Assembly (NCBI GenBank): GCA_030770545.1
Contig: CM061098.1
Location: 18,318,001-18,382,000, forward strand
Length of the DNA: 64,000 bases
Direction of reading: 5' to 3'
From: Macropodus opercularis
Lineage: Eukaryota; Chordata; Actinopteri; Anabantiformes; Osphronemidae
Position 1 is the stretch's first letter; each line of letters starts with the position of its first letter. Below the pieces are notes generated by a model that did not search any database, was not told the origin of the DNA, and worked only from the letters and a program-made list of their open reading frames with translations. The position numbers and the translations under genes are program-made. This document shows positions 36,798-50,204 of this stretch, in pieces.

Positions 36798-39700
36798 ACA
36801 GCGGGAAGTTAACAATACTTACTGACCAATTCATATGTTTCTGCAGCTCTACAAAAGTCCACATTTACAGATTTTGTATTCACAGCTTTTCAGCAGTTTT
36901 CTAACAAAGAATCAACATGTTGTCTCCATATAAGCAGATGATGGTAGATGATAGATGTGTTGCCATACGTCAAAATAAGAATTTCCAAGTAGGTACTCGC
37001 AATCAAGATCGTACGATACCTCGGCGCCAACACGTCAGCAAACGACACAAACCCGACACACCGTTCCCACATCTGTCCATAAATGGAGGCAGGTGGAACA
37101 GGGACGAGAGACGAGATGAAAGCTGTGCGTGTCACCATTAGCTGACCGTCATCATTATGCTTCTCTGTGCTTCTGTGTGACAGGCAGCAGAGTAGCAGCA
37201 CATAGTGGTCACTCTGCTGTGAAGTTACTGTTGCTGGTCAGCATTCAGTGAAACCATGCTATGTTGTGCTGACTGACACAGGACCAGACGTCAGGATTCA
37301 CCGTTTCCTTTAAATGTCCCGTATGGTCATGTTTATGCGCTCGCCCACAGGAACATGTCAGACGTGTCATGAGAAATGTGACACAGCAGCAGGACAGTAG
37401 CTCTTCTGCACATAATTCATCCTCTTCTAACGCGTCTGAGGGGAAACATTGGCACCAGCAAAAACTGTTTGTTGTGGTTTTTGTTTAGGTGTGTGAAGCA
37501 TCCTGATGCCTTCAGGGTCGCTGCTCTGTGGACATTCAAACTTCACCTGCCATAAAGTAGCAAGTTAGGATTCTTCGTGCTCATGAGCAGAGCACGGCAT
37601 CATGTGAACCACAGTTTACTTACGTAACCATCAGGAAGAGGAGAGAGTACAGCTGGAGCTCGGCCACGGAGGAATCACCTGCAGTCGAAATGACATGCAG
37701 GCAACTGGGACACGGAAAAAGGCAGATGCTGGAAAACAAGGTTCCCCAGAGAACATGTGATTCCTTAACAGTGTGACATGGTAAGAGCCCTGCGCCTTAA
37801 CCCGGGGTAACGACTGGGTGAGCTTTGAGAAGCTCTCAGCTGTAAAACTGAGTTTTAATGGGATGGAGCAGGGGGAGCTGCTGGCAGCCTGTCATAATAT
37901 GAGACATTTAATGTGGCAGGCAGATACTGCATCACTCAGGCAGTGTCTGTCTTCTGTGTCACTTCCCTTATTAGTTGTCATCATTTCATGATGGCAATGA
38001 CAGTATCTTGCAATATCATAATTACTGCCTCATGCTATTTTGATTCTGTTGCTGGGATAAACGTTGTTGGTAGTTTTCCTTTTAAGTTAATGATAAGCTA
38101 CTTCTATCTAAGTTGAGCTCAGCAGGTCGTGTGCTATACGTCAGTACAGACTGTCTCAGCGAATCCTCCTCTGTAGCGGCAGAGCTTCTGCAGCAGCCTG
38201 GTCCACTGCAGCGTCGGGCAGCAGCGGCTCGACGTTACACTCGGCTGGGGGCCGAGCGCCGTCTGCAGCTATTAGAGGAGCTTGCACGCCTCAGTCTGCG
38301 CTAAGCGTGTCCCGGTTCTCTCTGGCAGCAACGAGCAGAGCAGAGCGGTTGGGCCACGTGTCCTGAGCACAGAGCTGTCAGAGGCAGACTCATCTGGCTT
38401 TTCAAACACGACGCAGCATCCTTTGCATTACCTGCCTGATCTCCATCATTTACTCACGATGTCAACGCGATGACTCAGTGTTAAGTTTAGAGATTGGGTC
38501 TATTTTCCTGCCTTCATTATTTCTAAAGCTTTGCTCAGTTACACTATGAACATTCTTACACTGATAATTTACACCCACTGAGCAACATTTTGTCACAGTT
38601 TCCTTTTTTATACTAAATATTGTTATTGCTGCAGTAAGTAATGAGCTGTGAGTATATATAGATTGAAATTGGATTTCCTCGGGCACATTTCTAAGCCAAC
38701 AGGACTGTCTGGATAGAAACGCTTGTGTACTGCACCACTGAAACACAATGACCACTTAATAGAGAAGATGCTGAAATGTGCCATTGTTTGAGTCTCAGCC
38801 AGTTAGAGAGGTGCTGATGTAAAAGTTCAGTAAGTCAACAGTGACAGTTTGTCTCAACTAGCCTTCGAAAGCAAACCTTAACAGTTCATTATTATATTTC
38901 TTTTGTCATAATGAGGGTATGATCGTCACGTCTCTCTGCTTGAACTGGAAAAACACAAAGACACAACAAGAAAGTGAAAGAAAAGCAGGATACTGAATGC
39001 AGGGAATACAGCAAAGCTGAAGGGATGAGGTGAAACGAGAGACACGACCAGACAAGAGGGTTTTCTGGACAGGAACAAAAGGAGGCCAACAAGGACGTGA
39101 AGGAACAAAGACCTGTGATGAAACACTGGGAAGACATAAAAGGTAAAATGAGAAGAAAGAGTTTCAGTTAAACTTTAGCAGCTGTGGAAGTCAGGACAAT
39201 GCAGGGAATGAAGGCTCGGGAGCCACGGCTGACATCCTACTACAGAAGAATAACAATGTGCAAAGAAGAGGAAAGGGCACTGAAGCACTGCTGCCTGGAT
39301 TCAGCACCAAGCAGCAGGTTCTTCTGACACCACGTGAACTTCAACACTTACAAACAGGGATCCTTTGGTGGTTGTACTCCATCTGCTCTAGCATGTAGGA
39401 AAGTTCTCACCCTCGTCCAAGCGTCCAGCTTTGTTTTACGCTGCTTCTGTAGAGTCACAGCAGGTCACAGCAGGTCACAGCAGGAGGTCACTGAAGCCTA
39501 GTGAAGTGGCAGCATTTCCCTGGCGAATGTGCTGGAGGGATACATACACTTATAACAATAACCCCTAAAACCGACACTTTTAAAAGCATCGAATAGGGAT
39601 GAAGCTGTTGACAGAGCTGCTGAGGATGCGCTTCCTGATGGGATGGATCAGAATCTACTGAATCACTACGGCCTGTTAACTTCAGTGCTTTTGTTGTGAC

Positions 39701-41320
39701 TATACTATTTCCACTTCTACGGAACAAAGGAGCGATATGCTGTACATTTATCATCTTGTCTTAAAGATCTCATTAATTATGTTCCTCGTTCTCCCAAATG
39801 ACTGCAAAAGGCAGCTAATGAACTTTTGAGAAGTGGCCCATCTGGTGGGTCAGAGAATGTCATGATCACAGGCTGCAATACAGGGAGCGTGTCCCAATGC
39901 AGCCCATATGTCCAAGTCCGGTCACTGGCAACATTTAATGAGGATCTGATCCTATCAGTTAAAGAACAGAAAACGGGCCGTTGCCTCATTGCTAAGCACC
40001 TGAGGAGAATGATGGGAACTGTTGTTTTCGGTTCCCCAGCGCATCACAAATGAGTGGTGGACTGTGACGGCCCAGAAAAAACGCGTTGGAAGGGAGTCTG
40101 GCGGAGTCTGACAGGCTTTTCTTAAGGGTTGATAAGGTTAATTGTTTTATTTTAGTCTGCATATTCTGCTACAGGAGATAAAAACCAGGATAAGGAAAAC
40201 CTGCCGAGCCTTGGACACATGTCTGCATTTTACCGGCAGAAAGGTCCACCACTCATCCTCAGAGCCCCACATATTTGAGAAAATGTATTCTGCGCTTATC
40301 CAGCCACAACCTCTGAGCCCTTCTGCCCAGAACCATTTTCACACCTTATACATTTGCATTTTACACCTTGGTGACAGTCTAATAGGCTTCCCTGCTGGAA
40401 AGACTCTAACTTTAATTGGCTGCTCTTGACCTACGGTGACCTCAGGTATACGGACTTACAGGGCCATCGTATGCAGGGAATTTCCACAGTGATGTGAATG
40501 AATGCGCTGACACTCAATTAATCTCATCATGAGGTTGTTTCTTACCTTTGACTCAGTAATCTCAAGTCCAGACCTGACGCTGGAGCAGACGACACACACT
40601 GTCTGTAGGACACAGGGTTTACCTTCACATACGTGTGTGAGGCAAAACCATGCCAAGCAAGATATTTACGTTTCTAACATATGACGACATGTCCATGCGT
40701 TAGGTGACGTAGAAATGATTTCAGTTCCAGTTTTTATAGGACAAAGTATATATTAGCAAAAACTGACTTAACCCAAATTCAACCAACTGCTTAAGTCTTG
40801 TCCTTTATGAGAAAACAACTAAAACATAAATGTTTTAGTTACTAATTCAATGACGATTACATGTGTTAATGTGTAATAAATCACACACCACTAGCTTGGC
40901 TGAGTAGAGCAGTGTGCGCCACAGACGGTGGCTGTTAGCTGGTTTTTATTTCCTGGTGCTTTTGCTGAGCCATATTTCTAAGCTTTATGTTTTCTGGTAT
41001 TTGTAATGATTGCGTGAGTTGCAGCTGTAAAACTAATTTGTTCTTCTCTTATTATAACTATTGTTGTTCTTCTAGACTTTTTGACACGGCTCTTTGATAC
41101 GTATTCATGTATTCCTCCCTATAATTTACACTGAATAATCCACTCAACAGTGAGTACACTGACATTTACTTACACCTACTGGTCATTATCTTATTGAGTC
41201 AACACTAATATATCATATCAAACTTTCATTACTTTTTCATTCCATGTTACCAAGTCAACCGTAGCTGAGCTGGATCATTTGTCACTGTCCTGCAAAACTG
41301 TTACAAATGACTTTTTTTGA
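36798..41320. other. Non-coding stretch
   Basis: No gene beyond the weak exon-like frame at 38158-38304. GTCACAGCAG occurs in three tandem units at about 39455-39484. The minus strand of 38925-39130 is pyrimidine-rich and may be another old dispersed repeat. Confidence 0.45.
38158..38304 (+). other. Possible exon-like open frame, unassigned
   Basis: After a CTGTCTCAG that could serve as an acceptor, the frame reads about 48 codons to a TAA with coding-like, Leu/Arg/Ala-rich composition (ends LQLLEELARLSLR, helix-like). The stretch is clearly more GC-rich than its flanks. No family match, no partner exon and no nearby AATAAA on this strand were found, so it is only a candidate. Confidence 0.15.
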
Positions 41321-41860
41321 TTAAATCTCTTTGAAACATTGTCTGACTTCAAATAAATAAACTAAACATCGTGTGGATTTTGTCGGTGTTGACTGAAATG
41401 GGTAGAAGGTGTCTTGAGTCACAACAACCATCCATTTATTACTAAAATCAAAGCCTCTGCTTCTACCGAATACTTTTATTCCCAGCAGATCAATAAATAA
41501 AGCTTGAGCGACTCGATGGTGGCCACATATGACAAAACATAAACCGTAGGTAACTGTTCCATGTAGCAAAGATGATTGGATCATAACACATTCGATGCAG
41601 GGAACCTGCCTATAAAACGAGTTTATTACGAACGCAAACAGAAGAAAACAGCCTTTTAATTTGCATTCAGCGAGGGCATTAGAAACCCAATTCCAGCGCT
41701 CATTTCCCTGATCCACTCCACTCTAGATGTCAAACCATCGCAGGCCACTGAGCTAAATCAAATCTCTGCACAAATGCATGTCATTACTAGAAGGAATGGA
41801 AATATTTCTTTTCTCTATTCATGTCCAAACAATCGCTAAAGAAAACGTGAACAACACTGA
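41321..41860. other. Candidate conserved non-coding element
   Basis: Complex, non-repetitive sequence of balanced composition, with an unbroken 131-codon minus-strand frame but no recognisable protein family. It contains ATTTGCAT (POU octamer core) near 41659. Regulatory function is only inferred from its look; conservation cannot be tested here. Confidence 0.15.
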
Positions 41861-43706
41861 ATAAAGATCCTGATTGTAAAAAAAAAACAAGTAACAGCAA
41901 GAGTCGGTGCTGACGCAGGCTTTGAATGCTGAGTTCTCAGCTGTCCCAGGACACTTGAACCTGGCATAATGATGGGAGGCCTTTAGAGCACATGGATTGA
42001 TAATGTAGTAATGTTACACCGGACTGGTCCTACTGTACGTGTCTGGCTGTTTTGGGGAGTTTCTGCTGTTACGGCAGATCCTCGTAGTTTGCAGCGATTC
42101 AAGGCGTTAATGCTACAGATGATGCAGATACTACAGTTTGATTGCAGGTCAGTAGAACGTTCGGGTCGGAACATCCAACAACAGACACGGTTCTGTGACG
42201 TCTGACCCTGCGTCTGCGTCTTCAAGAGGGAAGCTTCTAATTGGACCTGGAACAGGGCTGGAATAATAAGCACAATGTGAAAAAGAAGAGCTGGAGCTAT
42301 CACTTCTATTAAATATGTATGTATTTAAAATCCTGCTGCAATATTTCCAAAGCCATTGTGCCACGTAAATGTGAGGCTGCATGTATTTACTAACTTATCA
42401 TACTCATCGTTCAGACATTTTGCCTAATTTAATGACTTTACTTTCATTTGTGCTCTGAATGCTGGTTTTAAGACGGCAGCAAAGGGATCTAACCTAATGT
42501 TTAGCTGCAGCTGAAGCAACCTGTCTAAGAGCTGTAGCTCGCTGATAACCACACTCTGAACCTTTCACTGTCGATGGCATTAATACATTCAGGGCCGTAA
42601 ACAGTGGGGCGTTGCGCTGCTGAGTGGAGATTACACTTCACTAACTGTGCAGGAGAAAAATGACTTTAAGCACAAACAAAGGAAACTAAATATTCATCTC
42701 CAGAGTTTTCCTTTGTTAGTAGCAGCTCAAACGTAAGCAGTGCAGACCTGCGCACAGACGTGTAAGTTCTGAGGCAGGTGTGGGGGAAATAACGGACGCT
42801 TTCTCTTTGTTCTGCCTCACTTCACACACTTCTTTCAGTGAGAGACGGCAGATAAAAGTGGCGCATTATCAAATACACACTCTGTCTTGCTCCCAGTAGT
42901 CCACCCACTCTCTGATGAAGCATTATATCATCTGGACTCAAACCAACTGTGAATTAAAGCCTTGTCTCCAAGGCTGACAGCCTTCTTCTGGAAACTATAC
43001 CCGCTCCAACCATCTGGCAGGATGGGCCGACGACGCTGCTCCTGAAAGTGATGCAGACTTTTGCTGTTCTGCACGAAGGAAATAAACATTCAGCACAAAT
43101 CCGCCGTGTGATGTTGTCCCTTCAGTCTCATGGAGGTTACGCAGCATAAGCCTAACGTCTCATCGAACGACACTAATTACACTCGGGTTGCACCAGTTTG
43201 CGTCGGGGACTATGATTACAGGCTTATGAGAATGTTTGAATGTTTACCTGCAAATTCAGTTTAGGAGTGAAATGCGTTTCTGACCAATCAGTGACCAAGT
43301 CATTATGTCACACTACACCTCGGACACAATCAAGCTTTTTCTTCTAAAGAACAACTTTCCTCAGCGTTGACTGCCCTAATGGTGAACATGTAAAGACCCT
43401 TATCATCTAACATCCTTTAGAATTTGAGCTTTAAAAGCCATAACTCTCAGATTCGAGCTACAGCAGCTCGTGTCCTCTGAATCAATATTTCAGTTCTGCG
43501 CACATACTGTAAATTATTGACATCTTGTGCTAAAGGGCAATAAAAGTCTTTCTTCTTGGCCCCTAAACTTTCAGCAGGAAGATTCTCCTGGTTGCAACAG
43601 AAAATCATCTGAAAGCTTTATGTTCCCTGCTCTGCAGTAATGGGATCATGTGTCAGCATAATAGAATCCAGTTGTGTGATCTACACTCTGCAGCCAAAGT
43701 GGGCTA
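41861..43706. other. Non-coding stretch
   Basis: Nothing recognisable. Confidence 0.45.
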
Positions 43707-43714
43707 CGTGTGTG

Positions 43715-43768
<54 letters not shown>
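43707..43768. repeat. (TG)n microsatellite
   Basis: About 62 bp of GT repeat with one CG interruption. Confidence 0.97.
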
Positions 43769-43769
<1 letters not shown>

Positions 43770-46700
43770 CTGCCAATTACTGGTGATTAGCACCGAACAC
43801 CTGCACCTTCCCATCCGCAGCGTGTCTAATGGTGATTTAGTTTGACAGCAAACAGTCACTTTTTAGCCTGAATCGCATAAGTTCATTCCTGCTCCCATGC
43901 TCTCGTGCGCTAGATGCCCGGTTGTTCAGCCGCTGCCAGACTTCACTGGCTGTAACTGCGTGTGTTACCAGATGTAGGCTGTTACAGGTAAACGTTCACG
44001 GCCCCTGTTCTCTTCACTGAGGCACAAACGATGTCGTTATAAATGTTCATTTGAATCACTTTATAAGTAATAATGTTTAAGCTCTGGTTTCGTATGTTCA
44101 GTTTATGCCGTCTTTCATTTGAACACTTTGAAGTTTCACATGTTTTGTTTATTACATATGCTACGAATAAAGTTTGACATATTGAACATTCTTGAAAGAA
44201 ACACTCCTTTGGCCCCTGGCATTTAGAAAACATTTGAATTGTGTCAGACAGTGGTTTAGTCCTCTGCCTAAAGGTGCGAGTGACTCTCTGGGTCGGTTTA
44301 GGCGTCTTACTTGGTTGGACACGATCCATTTTGAACATCTGCAGAAGTTGGACAGTGTATCAGGTGGATGTTTGTAGTTAATCCTACTGTGTGTGAGCGG
44401 AGAAGCTGGGTGGTGCCTGTGTCTGCAGGTAGTTAGTTGTATGGTCAGGTGCAATGAAATTGCAAGAAGCATTGCTTCAACATCTGATTTATATTCCGTG
44501 ACTGTTCGACCTTTCTGCAGCCCATTTGTCTTCATTTCGGAGCAGATTCATTTGTAATTTGTGTCACTGACCAGCTTAGTAGCTTAGTAGTCCACTTACA
44601 TTGTTTCATGCTGTGCAGCATCGTACGCTGTATATGTAATAATATTAAATACATTCAGTGGCTATTTAAACATCCATCACATGTGGTATGTTAATGGCAG
44701 CAGCTGGACACTGTGAAAGCTGTGGCTGCTGTAGTGTCCTCACCACAGCCTGGATACGGGCTGTGTGTGATGATCAACGCTTGGGTCGCGCTTCTCAAAT
44801 CTCCAGAACGCTGTGAGTAAATCGATCCCACTTTGTGTTTCTATACAAACTATAGCTGCCTCCTAACAGATGGTCCCTCTGCTGAAGCTATAAAATATGA
44901 AGCTCTTTAGTGGATGTTGCCTAAGGATGTGGACAGAACGTAGCGCTCTATACACAGCTGGATGTGCTGGTTAAACAGAAGGTTGGCCAGTGTATACATG
45001 CGATACAACGTAGGACTGACTGTTTACTTAGTGAAGCACAGACACTGTAATGGCTGAGAGTGTGTCTGGATGTGATGTATGGCCTGGCAGACTGCGAGAA
45101 CAGAGAGGTTCCTCCACAAGCCGCATCGCTCTGTTGAAAGCTTAGATATGTGCTGAAAACAAACTGCCGAGAGGAAGCGCGTACAGGTTAAAATAAAAGG
45201 ACAAGGGCGTAGACAAGGGCAGGGAAAGAAAGATACGTAGAGAGAAGAGAGCGATGAAGAGAAAGAAGCAAAGAGGGAGAGAGACTGCAATGCTGCAAAA
45301 TGTATTAAACATGCTTTAATAGGGGACCTGCTGCTCGGGAGACGAGGACAAAGCTCTACTGCCACCCTGTGGTCCCAAAAGGCAGCACGCAGAGGTTTAA
45401 TTCACTTCATATTAAGAGCTGGGAGGTAATTAATAAGGCTGCTTAGTTATTTCTGTTTTCTGCTACTTACTCCACTAATTGGATGTATCACACATGCACT
45501 GCATCCAAACTTTCTCCATCATGTTTATATTACAGCTTTAATGACTAGTTAAGAATTTACAATAAAGGCAGGTTTACACAATAAATGCCACAGACTGAAC
45601 CATCTGTAGTCTTAGATTATCCACCTCACCTTAGATTAGCAGACCTACCATCCGTTCCCACGCTCAGCAGCTTGTCTGGTCTCAAGCCACCTGTGCTGGA
45701 GCAGATGCACCAGCTGCTGCACCTGCTGGATGGTCCTCAGGTTCGGTGGTGAGACCTTGGAGTTATTCCCAGTCTGCTGCTCAGTAAGCCTTTGCTGCCG
45801 TGTCCATGGCCCCTCACAGAATCTGGGCCGTTCCCCCATTACAGTGCTCGTTGTTTTCCTCGGTTCTTATCAGACTAGTACCTGCTCTGTGCTGGACATA
45901 AGGTAGAGGCTGTTAGACGGGACCGTGGGGCTGAAAAGACGCAGGAATGATGACGGGTCCAGGCAGAACATCTAGCTCTACGGGGCTCACAGGGTCGAAG
46001 CAGCAGTGACAACATTCAGACCCTCCACAACCTCCTGCTTTGGTCTGGTGAAACCTTTATTTTGGAGTCCAGTGCAGCTTCCTGTTGGAACCTTCCAGTC
46101 ATTGCTCTTTACTTTAAATAGATTCATCTACTTCCATTAAATCGGCTTAGACTGCTTTATGAAATGTGACACGTTTTGCCTTTATACTTGTCACGTTGTT
46201 TAATTTAAATAATTGCAGGCCCAGAGATGTTATTCCAATCATTCCTACCCCATTAATCATGGGCCCCAGGGTTCGTCATGTGACCCCTTAGAGGGAGCAC
46301 AACTCTGGGTTGGGAGTTACATAAACAACCTAATTTAAATGAACTGCTCCTTGATTAGCTAAGACAGTAAAAGGCCAGTTACACACTGATGCATCTGTAA
46401 TAGTCTCCTTCAGGATAACAGCATTTCCTACTGGGAAAAGTACCATGTGTAGTGTGGAGCCGCTTCCTGGTCGAAGAGAGGAGGCATCTGTCTGACACAA
46501 CAGCAAATCCATGATGAGTAGATACTGAACGGCACAACGGCACCAATTAATGCTCGTCTTCAGACAAAACCATCTATTATACCACAGAGGTGCTGCACTA
46601 AAACGCAGCCTAATCCTGCCTGTCTGCAGCGCAGGTCAGAGACATCAGGTGGTTAAGTGCTCAGTCAAAAGGCTGCGACTCCGTCTGTGTCAGCCCAGCG

Positions 46701-47613
46701 TTAGGCTGCCTGGCCTCCTACAGGGACAGGTGAGATCAGCTCCAGCAACGGTAGCCGTCACCAAGTCAGCGTTAATTAGTATAGGATACAGGATACGTCC
46801 CAGCTCCACTAAATGCAGCTGTGGCCTTTCACCTCTGATTTTATGGTACCAGTGTTTGGCAGTTGAGCAGGATGAGTCCAGCATCTTCATTTTCACATGT
46901 ACTGCCAGTCTCTCGGTTCCTCCCTCTTCAGATGTGAGGAGGGATGGAAACAGTTCTGCCTTAGACAGGGACCGTTTCTGATGACGTCAGCATAACTGGA
47001 TGTAAACACGTGGGCACCGAACCAAGAGCTCGGTGACCACCTATTAAACTGGATTAAACAAAATCAATAATTGTTCATGCATTAAAATAAGCACTTTTTG
47101 CTATTAAGAGTTGCAGGGATGTTGGAGTTGGTCCCAGCTGCCACTGGGCAGGAGCCAAGGTAGAGTCACTGCCAAGCTAATGAAACACAGAACCCAGACA
47201 GCCATGGCGGCACGCGTGGAGAGGGCACAGCTCCAACGGCCACGTCGCGTAACGCCTGGCAGCTACACGGCCGCGAAAATATTTAGCAGCCATAATTAAC
47301 GTGGGCGCTTATCTACAGTCACAGCATTGATGAGTCCTCCTCCAGCGTGTTCACCACACCTGCTCATCACCTGTGCTGGCCTGTGTTACATTGTCGTGTC
47401 TGTAGGTGGCGCGTAGCTCACTCGGCGTAGCTCCACTACTACGCATGTGCAGTGTGATCGGGATGCAGGAGACGCATCAAGTTATGGAGTTGAACAGAGA
47501 ACTGGGCAGTGACTTGTGTGAGCGCGTTACGGCAGATGATCCCTCTGTTTCACGACATTTGAGTTTATACAGTTCAAAACAGTCACAAACCTGATGAAGA
47601 GCCTGGGATTTAT
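43769..47613. other. Non-coding stretch
   Basis: No supported gene apart from the weak frame at 45645-45839. A 143-codon frame at 46550-46981 has no similarity. Confidence 0.45.
45645..45839 (-). other. Unassigned small ORF with coding-like composition
   Basis: An ATG-initiated minus-strand frame of 64 codons, Gln/Arg-rich (contains VQQLVHLLQHRWLE). No family recognised. It may be a remnant of a mobile element; a chance frame is equally possible. Confidence 0.15.
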
Positions 47614-47885
47614 TTAACCCTCTGCAGCCTTGGAGGAGTCAAATCGACTCCACTGTAAACCAGGGGCTCAAAGCTAAAACACACCAGGGTTGGATCAAAC
47701 AGCCTTGGTGGGTGTTACATCCAAGCAATGAACACGTGTGGGTCTATGATGAACACGTTCATCCAACCGTTCATCTAGATGAAGCGTGTTGTGATTTATC
47801 GGCTGTTTGATCCAACCCTTGTGTGGTTTTTCATCTTAAAACCCCTGTTTTCATTTAGACCCCTTGAAGGCTGCACCAGGGTTAA
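47614..47885. mobile_element. TTAA-flanked palindromic MITE, piggyBac-like, copy A (full)
   Basis: TTAA lies at both ends (47614-47617 and 47882-47885). The left terminus CCCTCTGCAGCCTTGG and the right terminus CTTGAAGGCTGCACCAGGG are inverted relatives. The inversion continues inward for most of each half (left ACACCAGGGTTGGATCAAAC against right GTTTGATCCAACCCTTGTGT), so the element can fold into one long hairpin. TTAA target use is the hallmark of piggyBac. There is no transposase. Confidence 0.8.
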
Positions 47886-49275
47886 AGGTTATGTTGGCTC
47901 AAAAGAACATATCAGTACCAGTAGCAGACCCTCGTACCTGTTACCAGCCTGTTACCAACGGGCTGTTTCAGTACTTTTACCTGATTCATGTCTTCGTACA
48001 GACTTTAAACTTAAGTTGTAAATGAAAGTAAAATTAGCTCCTCTTTTAACTATTCGGACAGTTACTTAGAAAAAGTCAGAGGAGTTTTCCTTCAACACAC
48101 AGCAGAGATGAAAATGAGTCATTTTTGCATTTCATGTTCTGTTTAATGAATAAACTCTGGTGATTATTATACTTTTAAACACACGTTTCTCAGTACCGTA
48201 TAAAGCCGACTGTAGCGTTCAGTACAGACTAAACACGCAAGATGCAAGCAGGACAGAAATTAGAAGCCTAAAGGAAACAGCAGTAATAAATGAAAACACT
48301 GCCTGATTGTCTGTTCTCTCTTTGCAGCTGAATATATATCTGGAAGCTGAGTCATGTCAGCTTTACACCAGGCCTCTGTCACCCACTGATTCATTGACAC
48401 AGTTTGGGCTGAGAGAAGGACCAGCCTGCATGAGTAGCGTTGGATCAGTCATTCAGTGAACGAGGAAGGTTTGACGGAGGAGCAGCGTTCACCACAGCAG
48501 CTACAGGAAGCAGACACGCTGTGACGCTCATCACTGCTCCATCTGTAGATCTGCTTCAGTGACTCCTCCCAGACATTGAAGACACAACGCAAAGCAGGCA
48601 CCAGCAGCCCACACGCAGACCAGGAGATGGAGCTGTCATCCTTGACGCGGCAGCAGTCGGAGCCGTCATTTACGGTTCGACTTCATTCCCACACAGGTTA
48701 ACGCAGGAAACGCAGGTTGACGTGGATCAAAGCTCCCTGGACTGGCTGCTCACGGTCACTGGGTCTAGAGACGTGATGTCATTCATGTTTGCTCCTCTTC
48801 TTTGTGAGAACTGCACTGATACAACGTTGCTTTCATAAGAAATATCCCCTGAAAAAAGCCAAACAAAATCACATTACGTTTGTTGTTCGTTTGCGGGACT
48901 CGTGTTCATGTAAGATCTCAAACGGCTGAAGTGAATACCAACAAATGAGACAATCAATTCCTCCTTTCACAATAAAAGCATGACTTGGGAAATTGTGTTT
49001 GAGATGCATATCTGAGTGTTCTTTCCCACAAATTAGTTTCTTCAACTTGGTTCAGATTATTTAACAGTTTCCAGTTTTCTTCCAGGTAATTCTCAGCACA
49101 TGACTACTTCCACACACTTTGAGCTGCAGAAACTCAAATTCTTCCCACTAAAATGAATGTGGAGACCTTTTCAACTCTTTCAGCTTTAACTTTTTGTAAA
49201 CTCTCTACTGGGCTTTGATTTTCTGACAGTTTAAGTTTAGGGTCATTTCTGGTGAATTTCCAGCTTCTGTGTTGA
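47886..49275. other. Non-coding stretch
   Basis: Nothing recognisable. Confidence 0.45.
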
Positions 49276-49506
49276 TGCATTTTTAGTTGGTGCGTTTTGC
49301 GTTGATGCGTTTTGTGTTGGTGCGTTTTGCGTTGATGCGTTTTGTGTTGGTGCGTTTTGCGTTGATGCTTTTTGTGTTGGTGCGTTGATGCTTTTTGTGT
49401 TGGTGCGTTGGTGCGTTTTGAGTTTGTGTGTTGATGCGTTTTCTGTTGGTGCGTTGATGCGTTTTGAGTTGGTGCGTTTTTAGTTGGTGCGTTTTCTGTT
49501 GGTGCG
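49276..49506. repeat. 15-bp unit VNTR (GTTGRTGCGTTTTGY)
   Basis: Units GTTGGTGCGTTTTGC and GTTGATGCGTTTTGT alternate, giving a 30-bp higher period, then shorter units of 9 bp (GTTGGTGCG) mix in. On the minus strand this yields a Thr/Gln/His/Asn-rich frame that is not a gene. It ends about 0.7 kb beyond the enpp6 polyadenylation signals. Confidence 0.93.
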
Positions 49507-50204
49507 TCTATCATGTGGAGTGTGAGAGGCTGATTTCTAAGCTAAGGTTCAAAGGTTAACTTTCTAACCTGCTGTCACAGCAGTGATTTTAACCTTTATA
49601 CATGATTTTTCCAATGATGTGCCTACAAGCAGAGACAATTCCTGTTTCTAACTCGACAGCTTTGCTTTCACACCACGTTTAGTGATTACAGTTATGGCTT
49701 CGCTGGACCAGGAGCCTATTTAGGTCCAAATTCAAACATGCAACACACGTGACTAAAATGAACAAATAATGTATGAATTGTAGGATTTCAGCTGCCAAAC
49801 TAAACAGTGTTTCAAAATCAAAGAAAATTTATTTAAAGCTTGATTTTCTGTCTAATACACAGTCTTGAAAATTCAACACAAAGACGAAGCTAAACTAAAA
49901 CCTCGACAGTCACACACACTTAACTCACAGCCACGAATGAAGAAAGTCTTAGATTTTATGGCACATGATGTCATGATGAAGCTGCCTGGATACAGTAGGC
50001 AGTGAAATGTTTAGTCTAGAGGAAAGAAGTCCAGTTGCCATGACTCAACTTCCAGACGATATCACATTATGCTTATTAAAATAAAAAGTAACACTAAGCT
50101 AAATCAAAGTTATGAAAATGGACAAATATCAAAATGAACAGTTTCTTGGTTTTAAGATAATCAAATGAATCCAATGACTTAATATTAAATGTGTATTGTT
50201 CTTT
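49507..50204. other. Non-coding stretch downstream of enpp6
   Basis: Nothing recognisable between the VNTR and the enpp6 polyadenylation signals. Confidence 0.45.

Noticed and set aside
36120..36864. Ser/Leu-rich frames of 231 and 243 codons and a Glu/Arg-rich plus-strand frame.
   Set aside because: Low-complexity translation of the GA tract in three frames, with no unique sequence.
41321..41716. A 131-codon minus-strand frame read as a protein.
   Set aside because: Hydrophobic and Cys-rich stretches without a family pattern or splice context. Kept only as a weak candidate for conserved non-coding DNA.
1..50200. Possible stox2 (the neighbour of ENPP6 in mammals) on the plus strand.
   Set aside because: Its very long coding exon would be obvious, and no such frame or winged-helix sequence is present.
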